Below, one piece after another: positions 53,897 through 63,106 of a stretch of DNA of 64,000 bases. Where the stretch lies: NCBI RefSeq assembly GCF_009455625.1, contig NZ_QPEQ01000002.1:62001-126000 (forward strand), in the 5' to 3' direction. The number at the start of each line of letters is the position of its first letter. The first letter of the stretch is position 1. Source of the DNA: Paraburkholderia bonniea. GTDB taxonomy: Bacteria; Pseudomonadota; Gammaproteobacteria; Burkholderiales; Burkholderiaceae. The notes under the pieces are model-generated. The model saw nothing but the letters and a program-made list of their open reading frames with translations. It did no database searches and was not told the DNA's origin. A program made the translations under genes and the position numbers.

Positions 53897-55070
53897 TGCT
53901 GCGAGTCATGCTGCGAGTAATCCCGCGAGTCATCCCGCGAGTCATCCCGCGAGTCATGTTGCGAGTCATGCCGCGATGACAGCCCCGCAGCCGGTCTTTG
54001 CGCCGCTGCTGCTGAGCGGCTCGCCGCCGCTGGCCGTGCTGCGCGAAGGCGCGGCGTTATGGGTTGCCGAGGATGGGCGCGCCGATGGCATCGTGCTTAG
54101 CGCTCGTTTGAGCGAAGAAGAGGGCCTCAGCGTGAGCGACTGGTGCACCGGAATTTCGTCCGAGGCTCAGCCACGTGCCGTGCTCGCGGCACTTAGCGGC
54201 GTGTTTGCTCACGCGCCCGGGATGTCTGCGGTGCGGCTCGTCGCCCCCGGCCTGCAGCCTCTGGCGCGTGCCGCGTTGCGTCACAGCGGCGTGTTGAGCG
54301 AGACAGGCCTGTGCCAGCGCGCGGCCTGGGCCCAGCAAGCCTTGCTCTGGCTGCCCCACCCAGTTACGGCACCTGCCAGTGCCGCCAGTGAAATCAACAC
54401 CGCTAACGCTGCTAACACCGCTAACACCGCTAACGCCCACAACCTGCTGAGCGCAGATGCGCCGTCCTCATCCGCTTTGCCGTCGTCGCAGCGGCCGCGC
54501 CCATCCGGCATCGTCTACACCCGCGATATCCCCGCCTTTGGCCACCGCTTCACCTTGCGCACCGCGACGTTGGCGGATGACGTCGAGCACCTGCATGCCT
54601 GGATGAACGAACCGCGCGTCAACGCGTTCTGGGGCGAAGCCGGGCCGCGCCTGGCGTTGCAGGCGTATCTCACACGGGTGCTGGCCACGCCGCATATGCA
54701 TCCGCTGATCGGTGCCTTTGATGGCGAACCATTCGGTTATTTCGAAGGTTATTGGGCGATTGAAGACCGGATTGCCCCGTTTGCCGAACCGGGCACCTAT
54801 GACCGTGGCATCCACATGCTGGTGGGCGATACCCGCTGGCGCGGGCCAAGGTGCGTGGCCGCGTGGCTGCCATCGTTGCTGCATTACCTGTTTCTGGACG
54901 ACCCGCGCACGCAAGCCGTGTTCAGCGAACCGCGCCACGACAACGACCGCATGATCGGTTACATGACACAGCACGGTTTCACCGCGCTTCATCACTTTGA
55001 TTTCCCGCATAAACGCGCCCGGCTGATGCGTGCCAGACGCGCAGATTTTTTCGGCGGCACGCATCTATAA
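53883..55070 (+). CDS. orbK: Siderophore N-acyltransferase OrbK (IucB/GNAT type)
   Basis: This 395-residue protein has ATG 53883 after GAGGAGGTG, overlapping the orbJ end by 14 bp. The first 30 residues are a 12-bp tandem repeat (NPASHPASHPASH). A linker with Asn-Thr-Ala repeats follows near residue 175. The C-terminal acyl-CoA N-acyltransferase domain resembles IucB/RhbD (FTLRTATLADDVEHLHAWMN, then HDNDRMIGYMTQHGF). These enzymes acylate the hydroxylated N5 of ornithine or N6 of lysine, forming the hydroxamate that binds iron. The frame extended to 53559 overlaps orbJ and is rejected. Confidence 0.9.
   Translation: MSSRNAASHAASNPASHPASHPASHVASHAAMTAPQPVFAPLLLSGSPPLAVLREGAALWVAEDGRADGIVLSARLSEEEGLSVSDWCTGISSEAQPRAVLAALSGVFAHAPGMSAVRLVAPGLQPLARAALRHSGVLSETGLCQRAAWAQQALLWLPHPVTAPASAASEINTANAANTANTANAHNLLSADAPSSSALPSSQRPRPSGIVYTRDIPAFGHRFTLRTATLADDVEHLHAWMNEPRVNAFWGEAGPRLALQAYLTRVLATPHMHPLIGAFDGEPFGYFEGYWAIEDRIAPFAEPGTYDRGIHMLVGDTRWRGPRCVAAWLPSLLHYLFLDDPRTQAVFSEPRHDNDRMIGYMTQHGFTALHHFDFPHKRARLMRARRADFFGGTHL
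53899..53974 (+). repeat. 12-bp tandem repeat at the orbK start
   Basis: Units of the type GCGAGTCATCCC, about six copies with variation, encode Ala-Ser-His/Asn-Pro repeats right after the start codon. Confidence 0.85.
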
Positions 55071-55135
55071 CCCGCCGTAGCCATTGCCATGCCTATTCCA
55101 GAAACGATTTGCTAGCCGTATCAGGGGAGAGCTAC

Positions 55136-56515
55136 ATGATTCAACGAGAGCCGGTTCATGACTTGATTGGGGTGGGCTTTGGCCCGTCCAACCTCGCGCT
55201 GGCCGTACGGCTGGCGGAGCGTCGCAACGCCGCGCCAGCGGCACATTGTTTTATCGAAGCCCAAGCCGAATTTGGCTGGCATCGCGGCATGCTGCTGGAT
55301 GACAGCCGGATGCAGATTTCGTTTTTGAAAGACCTGGTGACGCTGCGCGACCCGAAAAGCCCGTTCACGTTTATCAATTACCTGTTCGAGCGCGGCCGCC
55401 TGCAAGACTTCGTGAACCTGAAGAATTTCTATCCGACGCGGGTTGAGTTTCATGACTATCTGCGCTGGGTGGCGAACGCCTTCGACGACCAGGTGCATTA
55501 CGGCGAACGTGTTACCGCGATTGAGCCGGTGATGGCGGCGCACGATGCTTCAGTGGTGACGCAGTTGCGGGTGTTCTCGCGCGCCGCCGACGGCCGCGAA
55601 CGGCAGCGTTTGACGCGCGCGTTGTCAGTCGGGATGGGTGGCACGCCACAGATCCCCCCCGCGTTCGCGGCGCTGCGCGAAGCCCCGGTGCTGCATTCAT
55701 CGCGCTATCTGACGGAGATCGACCAGTACCTGGGCAACCCGGTGCGACGTCAGCGGGTGGCGGTGGTTGGCAGCGGCCAGAGCGCAGCGGAGGTTTTCAT
55801 CGACCTGACGCGCCGCTATCCGCAAGTGGATGCGACCCTGGTGATGCGCGCCCCCGTGCTGAAGCCTGCCGACGACAGTCCGTTCGTCAATGAAATCTTT
55901 AGTCCGGCTTTTACTGATCTGGTCTATGCCCAGCCGAGAGATGCCCGCCAGTCGCTGATCGACACCTTCCGCGATACCAATTACTCGGTGGTGGACCGGC
56001 CGCTGATCGAGCAGATCTACGAGCTGCTGTATGTGCAGAGCGTGAGCCAGTCGCCGCGTCACCGGCTGTTGCCGAACTGCGCGCTTGAAGCGGTGCAGCA
56101 CGACAGCGGCGACAGCCGTGGCGTGCTGGCGCTGCGCCTGCGCGACCGTCTGAACCATACGGTGAGCAGCGAGCACTTCGATGTCGTCGTGCTGGCCACG
56201 GGTTACCGCCGTGACGCTCATCACGTGCTGCTGGACGGCCTTGACGCAGCGCTGGGGCAAACGGTCGAGCAATGCGATGTAGCGCGTGACTACCAGCTCG
56301 TCACACCAGCGCATTTTCAGCCACGGATTTACCTGCAAGGCTGCTGCGAGGACAGCCATGGTTTGAGCGACACCTTGCTGTCGGTGCTGGCCCGCCGTGC
56401 CGATGAAATCGCGCTGTCGCTGGATGCGGATGAGGCGGTGAGCGCAACCGCAAGCAGCGCGCAGCGCTGCACGGCGAGCCATGCCGGCGCAGCCCATCTC
56501 GCAGCGATGCTGTAA
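55136..56515 (+). CDS. pvdA: L-ornithine N5-monooxygenase PvdA
   Basis: This 459-residue flavin-dependent N-hydroxylating monooxygenase has the FAD site LIGVGFGPSNLALAVRL, substrate-region QISFLKDLVTLRDPKSPFTF, the NADPH site VAVVGSGQSAAEVF, and the C-terminal ATGYRRD. It makes N5-hydroxyornithine for the hydroxamate groups, first step of the pathway. ATG 55136 follows CAGGGGAGAG; the frame start at 55109 is less likely. It lies 65 bp after orbK in the operon. Confidence 0.96.
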   Translation: MIQREPVHDLIGVGFGPSNLALAVRLAERRNAAPAAHCFIEAQAEFGWHRGMLLDDSRMQISFLKDLVTLRDPKSPFTFINYLFERGRLQDFVNLKNFYPTRVEFHDYLRWVANAFDDQVHYGERVTAIEPVMAAHDASVVTQLRVFSRAADGRERQRLTRALSVGMGGTPQIPPAFAALREAPVLHSSRYLTEIDQYLGNPVRRQRVAVVGSGQSAAEVFIDLTRRYPQVDATLVMRAPVLKPADDSPFVNEIFSPAFTDLVYAQPRDARQSLIDTFRDTNYSVVDRPLIEQIYELLYVQSVSQSPRHRLLPNCALEAVQHDSGDSRGVLALRLRDRLNHTVSSEHFDVVVLATGYRRDAHHVLLDGLDAALGQTVEQCDVARDYQLVTPAHFQPRIYLQGCCEDSHGLSDTLLSVLARRADEIALSLDADEAVSATASSAQRCTASHAGAAHLAAML

Positions 56516-56573
56516 CGGTTGATCGTCAGCGGCGCAGAGGTGCCGCTTTTTTTATCGTGAACGGAGTGAAGCA

Positions 56574-58877
56574 ATGAAGTGGGTAACCAGCACGCAAAGG
56601 CGCAACTTTCCCCCGCGTGCGATAGCGGCGGCTGTCAGCCTGACGTTTCTGACGCTGGCGGCAAGCTATGCAAACGCGCAAGCAGCGCCCCAGCAAAATA
56701 GCGTGCAGACCAGTGGTGGTAGCAGTAGCGCTGGCAGTAGCAGTGGTAGCGGCAGTAGCAGTAGCAGCGAGGCAAACACAGCACGCCGCACGGAGGTCAG
56801 CCAAGCCACTCCCGGCAGCACCCTGCCGGTTATCAAGGTAGAAGAAACAGCGGATGACGACGGCACGGTTGGGCTCGTGGCGCATCGCACCCGCACGGGC
56901 ACTAAAACTGATACGCCGCTCGATGAAGTGCCGCAAACCGTCAATATCGTGACCAGCGAGCAGATCGAGCAGCAGGGTGCGACCACGATCAACCAGGCGT
57001 TGCGCTATGTGCCGGGGTTTTCCTCGTATGGCGCGAGCACCCGCTCAGACTGGTACACCGCATTGCGCGGCTTCACGCCCAGCGTGTTTGTCGATGGCCT
57101 GCAAGTGCCGAACACCATGAACCTCGCCAGTTGGCGGGTCGATCCGTATCAGGTTGAAAGCATCACCGTGCTGCGCGGGCCCACTTCGGTGCTGTATGGC
57201 CAGGGCGATCCCGGCTCGCTGGTTGATATCCAGACGAAACAGCCGACGGCCGACGCCGTGCGCGAAATCGAGTTGCAGCTTGGCACTGACGCGCGCAAGC
57301 AGATCGGCCTTGATCTGGGCGGCAAGATTGACCAGAACGGCACTCTGACCTACCGCTTCATTGGCGTGGGGCGTGATGGCAACATGGCGACCGGGCCACA
57401 TGCCGATCAGCGCCTGCTGCTTGCGCCTTCGGTGAAATGGCAGCCGACAGCTGACACCTCGCTGACCGTCTATGCGACCTACCTGCGCGATAACGCTGAC
57501 GTATCGGATAACTTCCTGCCGGCTTCTGGCACGATCCTGCCCAATCCGAACGGCACGATTTCGGAGCGTTTGTATACAGGCGAAGCCAGCTTTGCCCGTT
57601 ACGACAAACGCCAATGGTCGGTGGGTTACCAGTTCGAACATCATTTCGACCCGGTGTGGACCTTCCGCCAGAACACCCGTTACATGCATCTGTCGCTGAA
57701 CAACGCGACGGTCTATGGCGGCGGCCTCGATACATCCGACCCGACCGACGCGAGCATCACGCGCTACGCTGGCCTGTTCCAGCCGAACTACAGCCGGTTT
57801 GACATAGATAACCAGGCGCAAGCGAAATTCCGCACCGGCACGGTCGAGCACACCTTGCTAGCGGGTTTCGAATACAACCGCCAGCAATCCACCGATAGCG
57901 AACAACTGGCGCTGGCACCGAGCCTGAACGTCTTCAACCCGGTCTATACGCCAGTCACCTCCGCGATCTTCTCCGGCCCCAACGCCTATTCACCGACATC
58001 GACCCAACAAGCGCTCGACAGCTTTGGCCTGTATCTGCAAGACCAGATCAAGCTCACGCCACGCTGGGTAGTGACACTGGGCGGCCGTCAGGACTGGAGC
58101 CGCAGCTCGACTCACGATCTGATCGCAGGCACGCAAACCCAGCAAGACGACCATGCGTTTACTGGCCGGGTGGGAGCGGTTTATCTCGGTGACTACGGTC
58201 TTTCGCCCTACATCAGCTATGCCACCTCGTTCAATCCGCAACTTGGCGTGACGCAAAGCGGCACGCCTTTCAAGCCTTCCCGGGGCCGCCAGATTGAAGC
58301 TGGTCTGCGCTGGCAGCCGTTCAGCAAGAACCTGATGCTGAATGCCGCGCTGTACCAGATCAACCAGACCAACGTGACCACGCCCGACCCGACCGATCCA
58401 ACCGGCACGTTTAGCGTGCAGACTGGCGAGGTGCGCTCACGCGGGATTGAATTCAGCGCGGTTGGCAATCTCACGCGGGAGTTGAGCCTGATTGCGTCAT
58501 ATGCGTATCAGGACGTGAAGAACATCGCCGCCAACGACGCCTCGTTGAACCACTGGCCAGTGTCAATTCCGCTGCCGCGCCAGAGCGCCTCACTCTGGGG
58601 CGACTGGACCTGGCACAGCGGCGTGCTGAGCGGGCTGGGGGTAGGGTTGGGCCTGCGTTATTCGAGTTCGAGCGCAGGCGGGCAGGACAATTCGCTAAGC
58701 GTGCCGGGTTACACCGTGTATGACGCGGCGCTGCATTACGACGTGCGCAGCTGGCGCTTTGCGGTAAACGCCACGAACCTGTTCAACCGGCGCTTCGTGA
58801 CCGGCTGCCAGAGCGCTGCGACCTGCTTTTATGGCAACCCGCGCACGGTGCTGGCGACGGCCCGGTACGACTGGTGA
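56574..58877 (+). CDS. orbA: TonB-dependent ferric siderophore receptor OrbA
   Basis: This 767-residue outer membrane receptor has a signal peptide (AAAVSLTFLTLAASYANAQA), then a Ser/Gly low-complexity linker at residues 40-65. The plug domain follows (DEVPQTVNIVTSEQIEQQG, then LRGPTSVLYGQGDPGSLVDI). The 22-strand barrel ends with the usual terminal aromatic (RTVLATARYDW). The FhuE/FpvA-like sequence fits ferric hydroxamate uptake. No N-terminal signalling domain of the FecA/FpvA type is seen, so it is not expected to signal to OrbS. ATG 56574 follows GGAGTGAAGC. Last gene of the siderophore operon; no pvdF-like formyltransferase or second acyltransferase follows. Confidence 0.94.
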   Translation: MKWVTSTQRRNFPPRAIAAAVSLTFLTLAASYANAQAAPQQNSVQTSGGSSSAGSSSGSGSSSSSEANTARRTEVSQATPGSTLPVIKVEETADDDGTVGLVAHRTRTGTKTDTPLDEVPQTVNIVTSEQIEQQGATTINQALRYVPGFSSYGASTRSDWYTALRGFTPSVFVDGLQVPNTMNLASWRVDPYQVESITVLRGPTSVLYGQGDPGSLVDIQTKQPTADAVREIELQLGTDARKQIGLDLGGKIDQNGTLTYRFIGVGRDGNMATGPHADQRLLLAPSVKWQPTADTSLTVYATYLRDNADVSDNFLPASGTILPNPNGTISERLYTGEASFARYDKRQWSVGYQFEHHFDPVWTFRQNTRYMHLSLNNATVYGGGLDTSDPTDASITRYAGLFQPNYSRFDIDNQAQAKFRTGTVEHTLLAGFEYNRQQSTDSEQLALAPSLNVFNPVYTPVTSAIFSGPNAYSPTSTQQALDSFGLYLQDQIKLTPRWVVTLGGRQDWSRSSTHDLIAGTQTQQDDHAFTGRVGAVYLGDYGLSPYISYATSFNPQLGVTQSGTPFKPSRGRQIEAGLRWQPFSKNLMLNAALYQINQTNVTTPDPTDPTGTFSVQTGEVRSRGIEFSAVGNLTRELSLIASYAYQDVKNIAANDASLNHWPVSIPLPRQSASLWGDWTWHSGVLSGLGVGLGLRYSSSSAGGQDNSLSVPGYTVYDAALHYDVRSWRFAVNATNLFNRRFVTGCQSAATCFYGNPRTVLATARYDW

Positions 58878-59146
58878 AAGAAAGAGGGCACATGCGTTGC
58901 TTGATGCGTTGAACCAGTGCCGGGTGGCGGCAGAGAGGCCGCCGTCTGTTGCCTCAATGGCAATGGGCTCAAGCACGGGTAGGAGCAAGTGCGTTCATGG
59001 GGTAGCCATCGCCGCCGCAGTTGCTGGACAACTGCCGGCGTTACGGTAAGCCTGGATGTAAGCGGGGATGGGGATATTTCTCAGCGTGTCGGCAGCGAGT
59101 GCTGCCGACAGAGGGTTTTTCTGTTTTTTCTGCTCTTGCTGCTCAG

Positions 59147-59635
59147 TCAGGCAACCGCAGGCTTGTCTGACGTTTCTTCTTCGCTGGCTGCCGCAGCAGC
59201 AGGAATCAGCAGTACCGGCAACGTAGCCTGACGCACACAGCGTTCTGCGACGCTGCCGAGTATCAGCCGCTGGACACCGCGCCGGCCATGCGTGCCGAGC
59301 ACCAGCAAATCTGCGCCAAATTGCGCGGCGGCGTGCAGGATAACCGTCGCCACATCTTCCAGCGACGACGCCTCGCCGGTGGCGAGCGCACCTTCCACCC
59401 CTTGTTCACGCATGTTTTGTCCAAATTGCGCGGCTAGCTCTTTGCCCTGTGCGAGCAAGCTGTTACGCAGGATGGAGGGATCGTAGCCCGGCGCTTCGAA
59501 ATACACCGGGGTGTTCTCGACCACATAAAACGGTTGCAACTGCGCGCCCATGGAGCGGGCGAGATCGAGTGCCGCAGCGAATGCCCGGCGAGAGGTGTGA
59601 CTACCATCGACTGCAACCAGAATGCGTGTGTACAT
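59147..59635 (-). CDS. Universal stress protein (UspA family)
   Basis: This 162-residue protein starts MYTRILVAVDGSHTSRRAF. The ATP-binding signature is GTHGRRGVQRLILGS, followed by VRQATLPVLLIP. The ATG at 59635 follows GGGGAGC; the upstream frame to 59677 has no ribosome site. An Ala/Glu-rich tail of about 15 residues follows the domain. The ATP motif points to the nucleotide-binding Usp subgroup. It is not obviously connected to its neighbours. Confidence 0.95.
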   Translation of the reverse strand: MYTRILVAVDGSHTSRRAFAAALDLARSMGAQLQPFYVVENTPVYFEAPGYDPSILRNSLLAQGKELAAQFGQNMREQGVEGALATGEASSLEDVATVILHAAAQFGADLLVLGTHGRRGVQRLILGSVAERCVRQATLPVLLIPAAAAASEEETSDKPAVA

Positions 59636-59736
59636 GGAAAGCTCCCCGATTCGGCCAGAAAATCCGCCGCAGGCCATGGGTATGGCCGCGGCGGTTGCTG
59701 ACAGGAGCTTAATGGATCAGGAGTGAAGATGCAGCG

Positions 59737-60330
59737 TTAAGCGGCGAGTGGCATTGGGCCGAAGAGCGCGAGGCGGGTTTGCGGGCTGACCGCGATATCG
59801 AGCGCGACCGCTCGTTCGACGCCGATTTGCACCGGTGGCCCGAGCCGGCTGACTTCGATCCCGGTGCGACGCAGCATGCGCTCGATGGCGATGGTGGTGA
59901 CGGTGACGTAACGCGTAATGCTCATGCGATCAGCGAAGGTGACGAGTTGCTGGATTGCATTAATGGTCAGATCGGCGAAGCCAAAGCCATGATCGCCTTC
60001 GGCTTCAATGGCAAAGCGGCTTAATTCCCAGATATCGCGCGCTTTAGGGGCATCCGCGCCATGCAGTAATTGCGGAAAAGTGTCTTTCAACATATTAGGG
60101 CCTTCAGTTGGCATTAAACGCCAACAACCTCTTACTTCTTTTGCGGCATTTTGAATTAGCATGTAATAGGGCCCTAACGCGTCATAACCATCAATTTCCA
60201 TGCCGGAAATAATTGGAATTTCCCATCCAAGCCGACCTTGAAAGACCCGGGCTCGCAACCGGTACATTTCATTAATGTCGTTATTGTCGAATTCTTGTCT
60301 CATGCCAATCCGGATAGCCGTTTGCATCAT
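59737..60330 (-). CDS. braI: N-acyl-homoserine lactone synthase (LuxI family, BraI-like)
   Basis: This 197-residue autoinducer synthase has the conserved N-terminal MYRLRARVFQGRLGWE, then EIDGYDALGPYYML, CWRLMPTEGPNMLKDTFPQL and WELSRFAIE. It makes AHL signal from acyl-ACP and S-adenosylmethionine. AGGAG precedes the double ATG at 60330/60327. It is divergent from the rsaL-like gene, with a lux-box-like dyad at 60395-60414, as in the BraI/RsaL/BraR systems of Paraburkholderia. The symbol rests on this arrangement; chain length of the AHL cannot be read from the sequence. Confidence 0.93.
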   Translation of the reverse strand: MMQTAIRIGMRQEFDNNDINEMYRLRARVFQGRLGWEIPIISGMEIDGYDALGPYYMLIQNAAKEVRGCWRLMPTEGPNMLKDTFPQLLHGADAPKARDIWELSRFAIEAEGDHGFGFADLTINAIQQLVTFADRMSITRYVTVTTIAIERMLRRTGIEVSRLGPPVQIGVERAVALDIAVSPQTRLALFGPMPLAA

Positions 60331-60360
60331 TTTCTCCTGTGCGTGTTAGTGATCTGACAC

Positions 60361-60376
60361 GCATAGAAATTTATGC
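60361..60376. promoter_or_regulatory. Palindrome GCATA-N6-TATGC upstream of luxI
   Basis: A perfect inverted repeat of 5 bp arms around an AT-rich centre between the luxI start and the lux box. A possible RsaL operator, since RsaL binds AT-centred dyads upstream of lasI, but it does not match the published arrangement closely. Confidence 0.35.
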
Positions 60377-60394
60377 ATTTTGGGTGACTTGCAC

Positions 60395-60414
60395 ACCTAT
60401 CCACATGGGTAGGT
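60395..60414. promoter_or_regulatory. lux-box-like dyad
   Basis: A 20-bp dyad ACCTATCC-ACAT-GGGTAGGT sits inside a longer, nearly perfect 28-bp palindrome (60391-60418, one mismatch pair). ACCT...AGGT at 20 bp is the lux-box layout. It is the likely site where the LuxR-type regulator activates luxI, and perhaps rsaL. Confidence 0.7.
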
Positions 60415-60500
60415 GTGCAGCCGGAAAGGCTCAAGCAGAATGCGCCCTGAGAGCAGCCAAACACAGACACACCACACTTAAATTAAATGGCGAGGGTTAT

Positions 60501-60830
60501 ATGGAATTAGTAGAAATGCATCGGCAAGAGATCACCCATAACCGGGTGATGCCCATCGTACCCTCGGACAGGTCCTCTGCCGCGGTAGATCGCGCCCGAA
60601 TCATCGAGTACAGGAAGAAGAAAAAAGAAAGTCAGCGCCGCTTTTGGGCGCGTTTTGGCGTGACGCAGTCGCGCGGCAGCCGTTTTGAAGCGGGCGCAGA
60701 AATCCCGGCTCCAGTTTCAATTCTATTGGGTTTGTATTTTACGAAAACAGTTTCCGATGGCGATCTTGGTCGCGCTGAACGGTTGCTGTATAGCTGGGGG
60801 CCAGCTTCAATGGTCAGCCAGGGTCGATAA
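60501..60830 (+). CDS. rsaL: RsaL-like repressor of quorum sensing
   Basis: This 109-residue protein has an XRE-like helix-turn-helix: ESQRRFWARFGVTQSRGSRF, then GAEIPAPVSILLGLYFT. This matches the RsaL pattern (FW-RFG-TQS-GSR-E--R-IP-PV--LL-LY). ATG 60501 follows GCGAGGG; the frame to 60339 crosses the lux-box region. RsaL represses the synthase gene, buffering signal level. It lies between luxI (divergent) and luxR (convergent, 17 bp overlap), the arrangement known in Paraburkholderia. Confidence 0.88.
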   Translation: MELVEMHRQEITHNRVMPIVPSDRSSAAVDRARIIEYRKKKKESQRRFWARFGVTQSRGSRFEAGAEIPAPVSILLGLYFTKTVSDGDLGRAERLLYSWGPASMVSQGR

Positions 60831-61542
60831 GTCCAAGCTGGGTTGCAATTACTGCAGCTGCGCGCCGTGAATTCACACCGAATTTCGTTCTGATATTTTT
60901 CATATGGAAGTCAACCACGGCTTCCGAGCAATTCAGAATATGCGAAATTTCCCATGTGGATTTACCGCGCGCTGTCCATTTAAGGCATTCGCGTTCGCGC
61001 GGCGTAAGTTTGGGTAATAAAGCCTGAGCGTGCGTATTTAAATGCTGCTGGCTGCTATCAATTATCAGATCACGCAATAAAACAAGATTTGGTAGCGCCT
61101 TGTCCAGATGATTCCAGAATTCTTCTGTTGGGTTGCTGTCGCTGACGAAACACAACATGCCCGCTTCCTGCTTTGGGCCATGGATGGGCAGCGTGATGCC
61201 TGCGCGTAAGCCATGAGCGCGAGCTTCTTCATACATTGACTGCTGCGGCAAAGTTGAAAACACCGTCGGTGACCAGATCAGCGGGCTCGATTTGGTCGCG
61301 CAATGCTGAACGGTTGGGTCGATGTGCGCCAGGCCCTGCTTGATATAGGCTTGCCGCCACGATGCCGAATAGGTCGTGCGCACGAACGCGTCTTCAAGGC
61401 GCAAGCCCGGGCGCGGCAGAATGGCCACCAGAACCTGATCGAATCCCCATGTTGCTGCTAACTGCGTCACCGCGTCGAACCACGATGCTTCGTCGGTCGC
61501 GTTGAGCATCGGAGACATCTGCTCAATGAAATTTAGCGACAT
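60814..61542 (-). CDS. braR: LuxR-type AHL-responsive regulator (BraR-like)
   Basis: This 242-residue protein has an autoinducer-binding domain with the typical WRQAY...HIDPTVQH...PLIWS residues (Trp, Tyr, Asp, Trp). The C-terminal LuxR helix-turn-helix is LTPRERECLKWTARGKSTWE, then ISHILNCSEAVVDFHMKN. ATG 61542 gives normal family length. Its 3' end overlaps the rsaL-like gene by 17 bp, so convergent transcription may add regulation. It likely acts at the lux-box-like dyad near 60404. Confidence 0.94.
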   Translation of the reverse strand: MSLNFIEQMSPMLNATDEASWFDAVTQLAATWGFDQVLVAILPRPGLRLEDAFVRTTYSASWRQAYIKQGLAHIDPTVQHCATKSSPLIWSPTVFSTLPQQSMYEEARAHGLRAGITLPIHGPKQEAGMLCFVSDSNPTEEFWNHLDKALPNLVLLRDLIIDSSQQHLNTHAQALLPKLTPRERECLKWTARGKSTWEISHILNCSEAVVDFHMKNIRTKFGVNSRRAAAVIATQLGLIDPG

Positions 61543-62032
61543 TATTATTCTCTGAAGTCGCAGCAGGCTACGCTGCAGGTATAGCCGACGTCTAAGCGTC
61601 TAACACCTCGTATTTGTCATCCTTTTGTTGTATCGCAATAATCTAGCATTGTTTGTTCCAGGCACAGAGCGAGATCGGGCTCAACTGTCGTAATTTTGTG
61701 AAGTTTTAGAAGAGACGCTTTCGTTCCAAAAAAGGCTAAAAAAAACGCTAACCTGACAGATTGTCAGCGGGAGTTTCACGGTTATTCTTTAATAAGATCA
61801 ATTTATCTCATTAGGGTTTTTATTTTGAGTATTGATCTATGGCTGTTTTGTTAATAGCGGCTGGTTTTAAGGCCGACGAATGCCCATCGCTGCGAGATCA
61901 ACGCGGCGCTCAACTTCATCGGGTTCATGGCAACGGAGCGGAGTGGGCCTTCGCGCGGGGGTTAGGGAAACACGGTAATCTCTCGGGACATTTCACTCTG
62001 AGCCGTGTTCCCGCACGGTTGTCGTTCTGACT
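61543..62032. other. Intergenic region between luxR and cysE
   Basis: No supported gene in 490 bp. It is AT-rich around 61600-61840, consistent with promoters in both directions. A 63-codon frame at 61839-62030 has no ribosome site and is probably not coding. Confidence 0.5.
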
Positions 62033-62971
62033 ATGTCCAACGTACCTTCCCATCATTGGGGCCTTGAGCCAATCGTTGCTGCGCTGCGTGCTTCGCGTGA
62101 AGAGCTCCACCGCACGCGGCATCCACGGGGGATTCGTGAGCTACCGTCGCGCGAGGCTGTGGCCAATATCATCAATGGCTTGCGTGCGGCGTTGTTTCCC
62201 ACCCACTTTGGCGCGCCTGGCCTGACCGATGAAACCGTCGATTACTACGTCGGCCATACGCTGGAAAGCACGCTGCGTCTGCTGGCTGAACAGATTCGGC
62301 GGGCCTTGCGCTTTTTACCCGAGCATGCCGATACGCCCGAAACCGAATTGCGCGAGCACGCCTATGCGATCGCCAGCGAATTTGGCCGGCAGTTGCCTGA
62401 TATCCGGGCGTTGCTGGTCAGCGATATTCAGGCGGCGTTTGCTGGCGATCCGGCCGCGCAGCATATAACGGAGATTTTGCTGTGCTATCCCGGCATCTGT
62501 GCAATGACGCATCACCGCATGGCGCATGCGTTGTACCGGCTCGGCGTGCCGTTGCTGGCGCGCGTTATCAATGAGATCGCGCATTCCGGAACCGGGATCG
62601 ACATTCACCCAGGGGCGCAGATCGGACCGAGCTTTTTTATCGATCACGGCACCGGCGTGGTGATTGGCGAAACCGCCATCATCGGCGAGCGGGTGCGGGT
62701 GTATCAGGCCGTGACGCTAGGCGCAAAGAGTTTTGCCGCTGATATCGACGGCTCGCTGGTAAAAGGCAATGCGCGCCATCCACTGGTCGAAGACGATGTG
62801 GTGATCTATGCCGGGGCGACCATCCTGGGGCGCGTGACTATCGGGCGGGGCTCGGTGATTGGCGGCAATGTCTGGCTGACGCATAGCGTGCCACCGGGCA
62901 GCAGTGTTTCCCAAGGCAAGGTTCGAGAGGGTGAACGTGCCGATGCGGTTTCTTCCAGAGTGCAGCCATAG
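62033..62971 (+). CDS. cysE: Serine O-acetyltransferase (CysE/EpsC-like)
   Basis: This 312-residue protein has an N-terminal helical serine acetyltransferase region and a left-handed beta-helix of hexapeptide repeats: HSGTGIDIHPGAQIG, FIDHGTGVVIGETAIIGE, GNARHPLVEDDVVIYAGATI and GSVIGGNVWLTHSVPPG. Catalytic His residues are visible in AHSGTGIDIH and DHGTGVVIGE. It makes O-acetylserine for cysteine synthesis. The length and extended N-terminus fit the EpsC/SrpH type rather than E. coli CysE. The ATG at 62033 has no clear ribosome site. Confidence 0.93.
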   Translation: MSNVPSHHWGLEPIVAALRASREELHRTRHPRGIRELPSREAVANIINGLRAALFPTHFGAPGLTDETVDYYVGHTLESTLRLLAEQIRRALRFLPEHADTPETELREHAYAIASEFGRQLPDIRALLVSDIQAAFAGDPAAQHITEILLCYPGICAMTHHRMAHALYRLGVPLLARVINEIAHSGTGIDIHPGAQIGPSFFIDHGTGVVIGETAIIGERVRVYQAVTLGAKSFAADIDGSLVKGNARHPLVEDDVVIYAGATILGRVTIGRGSVIGGNVWLTHSVPPGSSVSQGKVREGERADAVSSRVQP

Positions 62972-63040
62972 CGATTGAGGTAGCGGGTTTGCAGCGGTTT
63001 GCTGCAAACGACCGGCCCGCCTTGTGAGGCCAGCAAAGCA

Positions 63041-63077
63041 CAACGCGCCCCGCACGGATTCCGTGCGGGGCGCGTTG
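63041..63077. terminator. Long perfect hairpin between convergent cysE and folE
   Basis: A 17-bp perfect stem (CAACGCGCCCCGCACGG and its complement) with an ATT loop. No T-run, but the position between converging genes and stem strength suggest a bidirectional transcription stop. Confidence 0.65.
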
Positions 63078-63106
63078 GCAAGGGCACCCAGGATGGTCGC
63101 GGGAGC

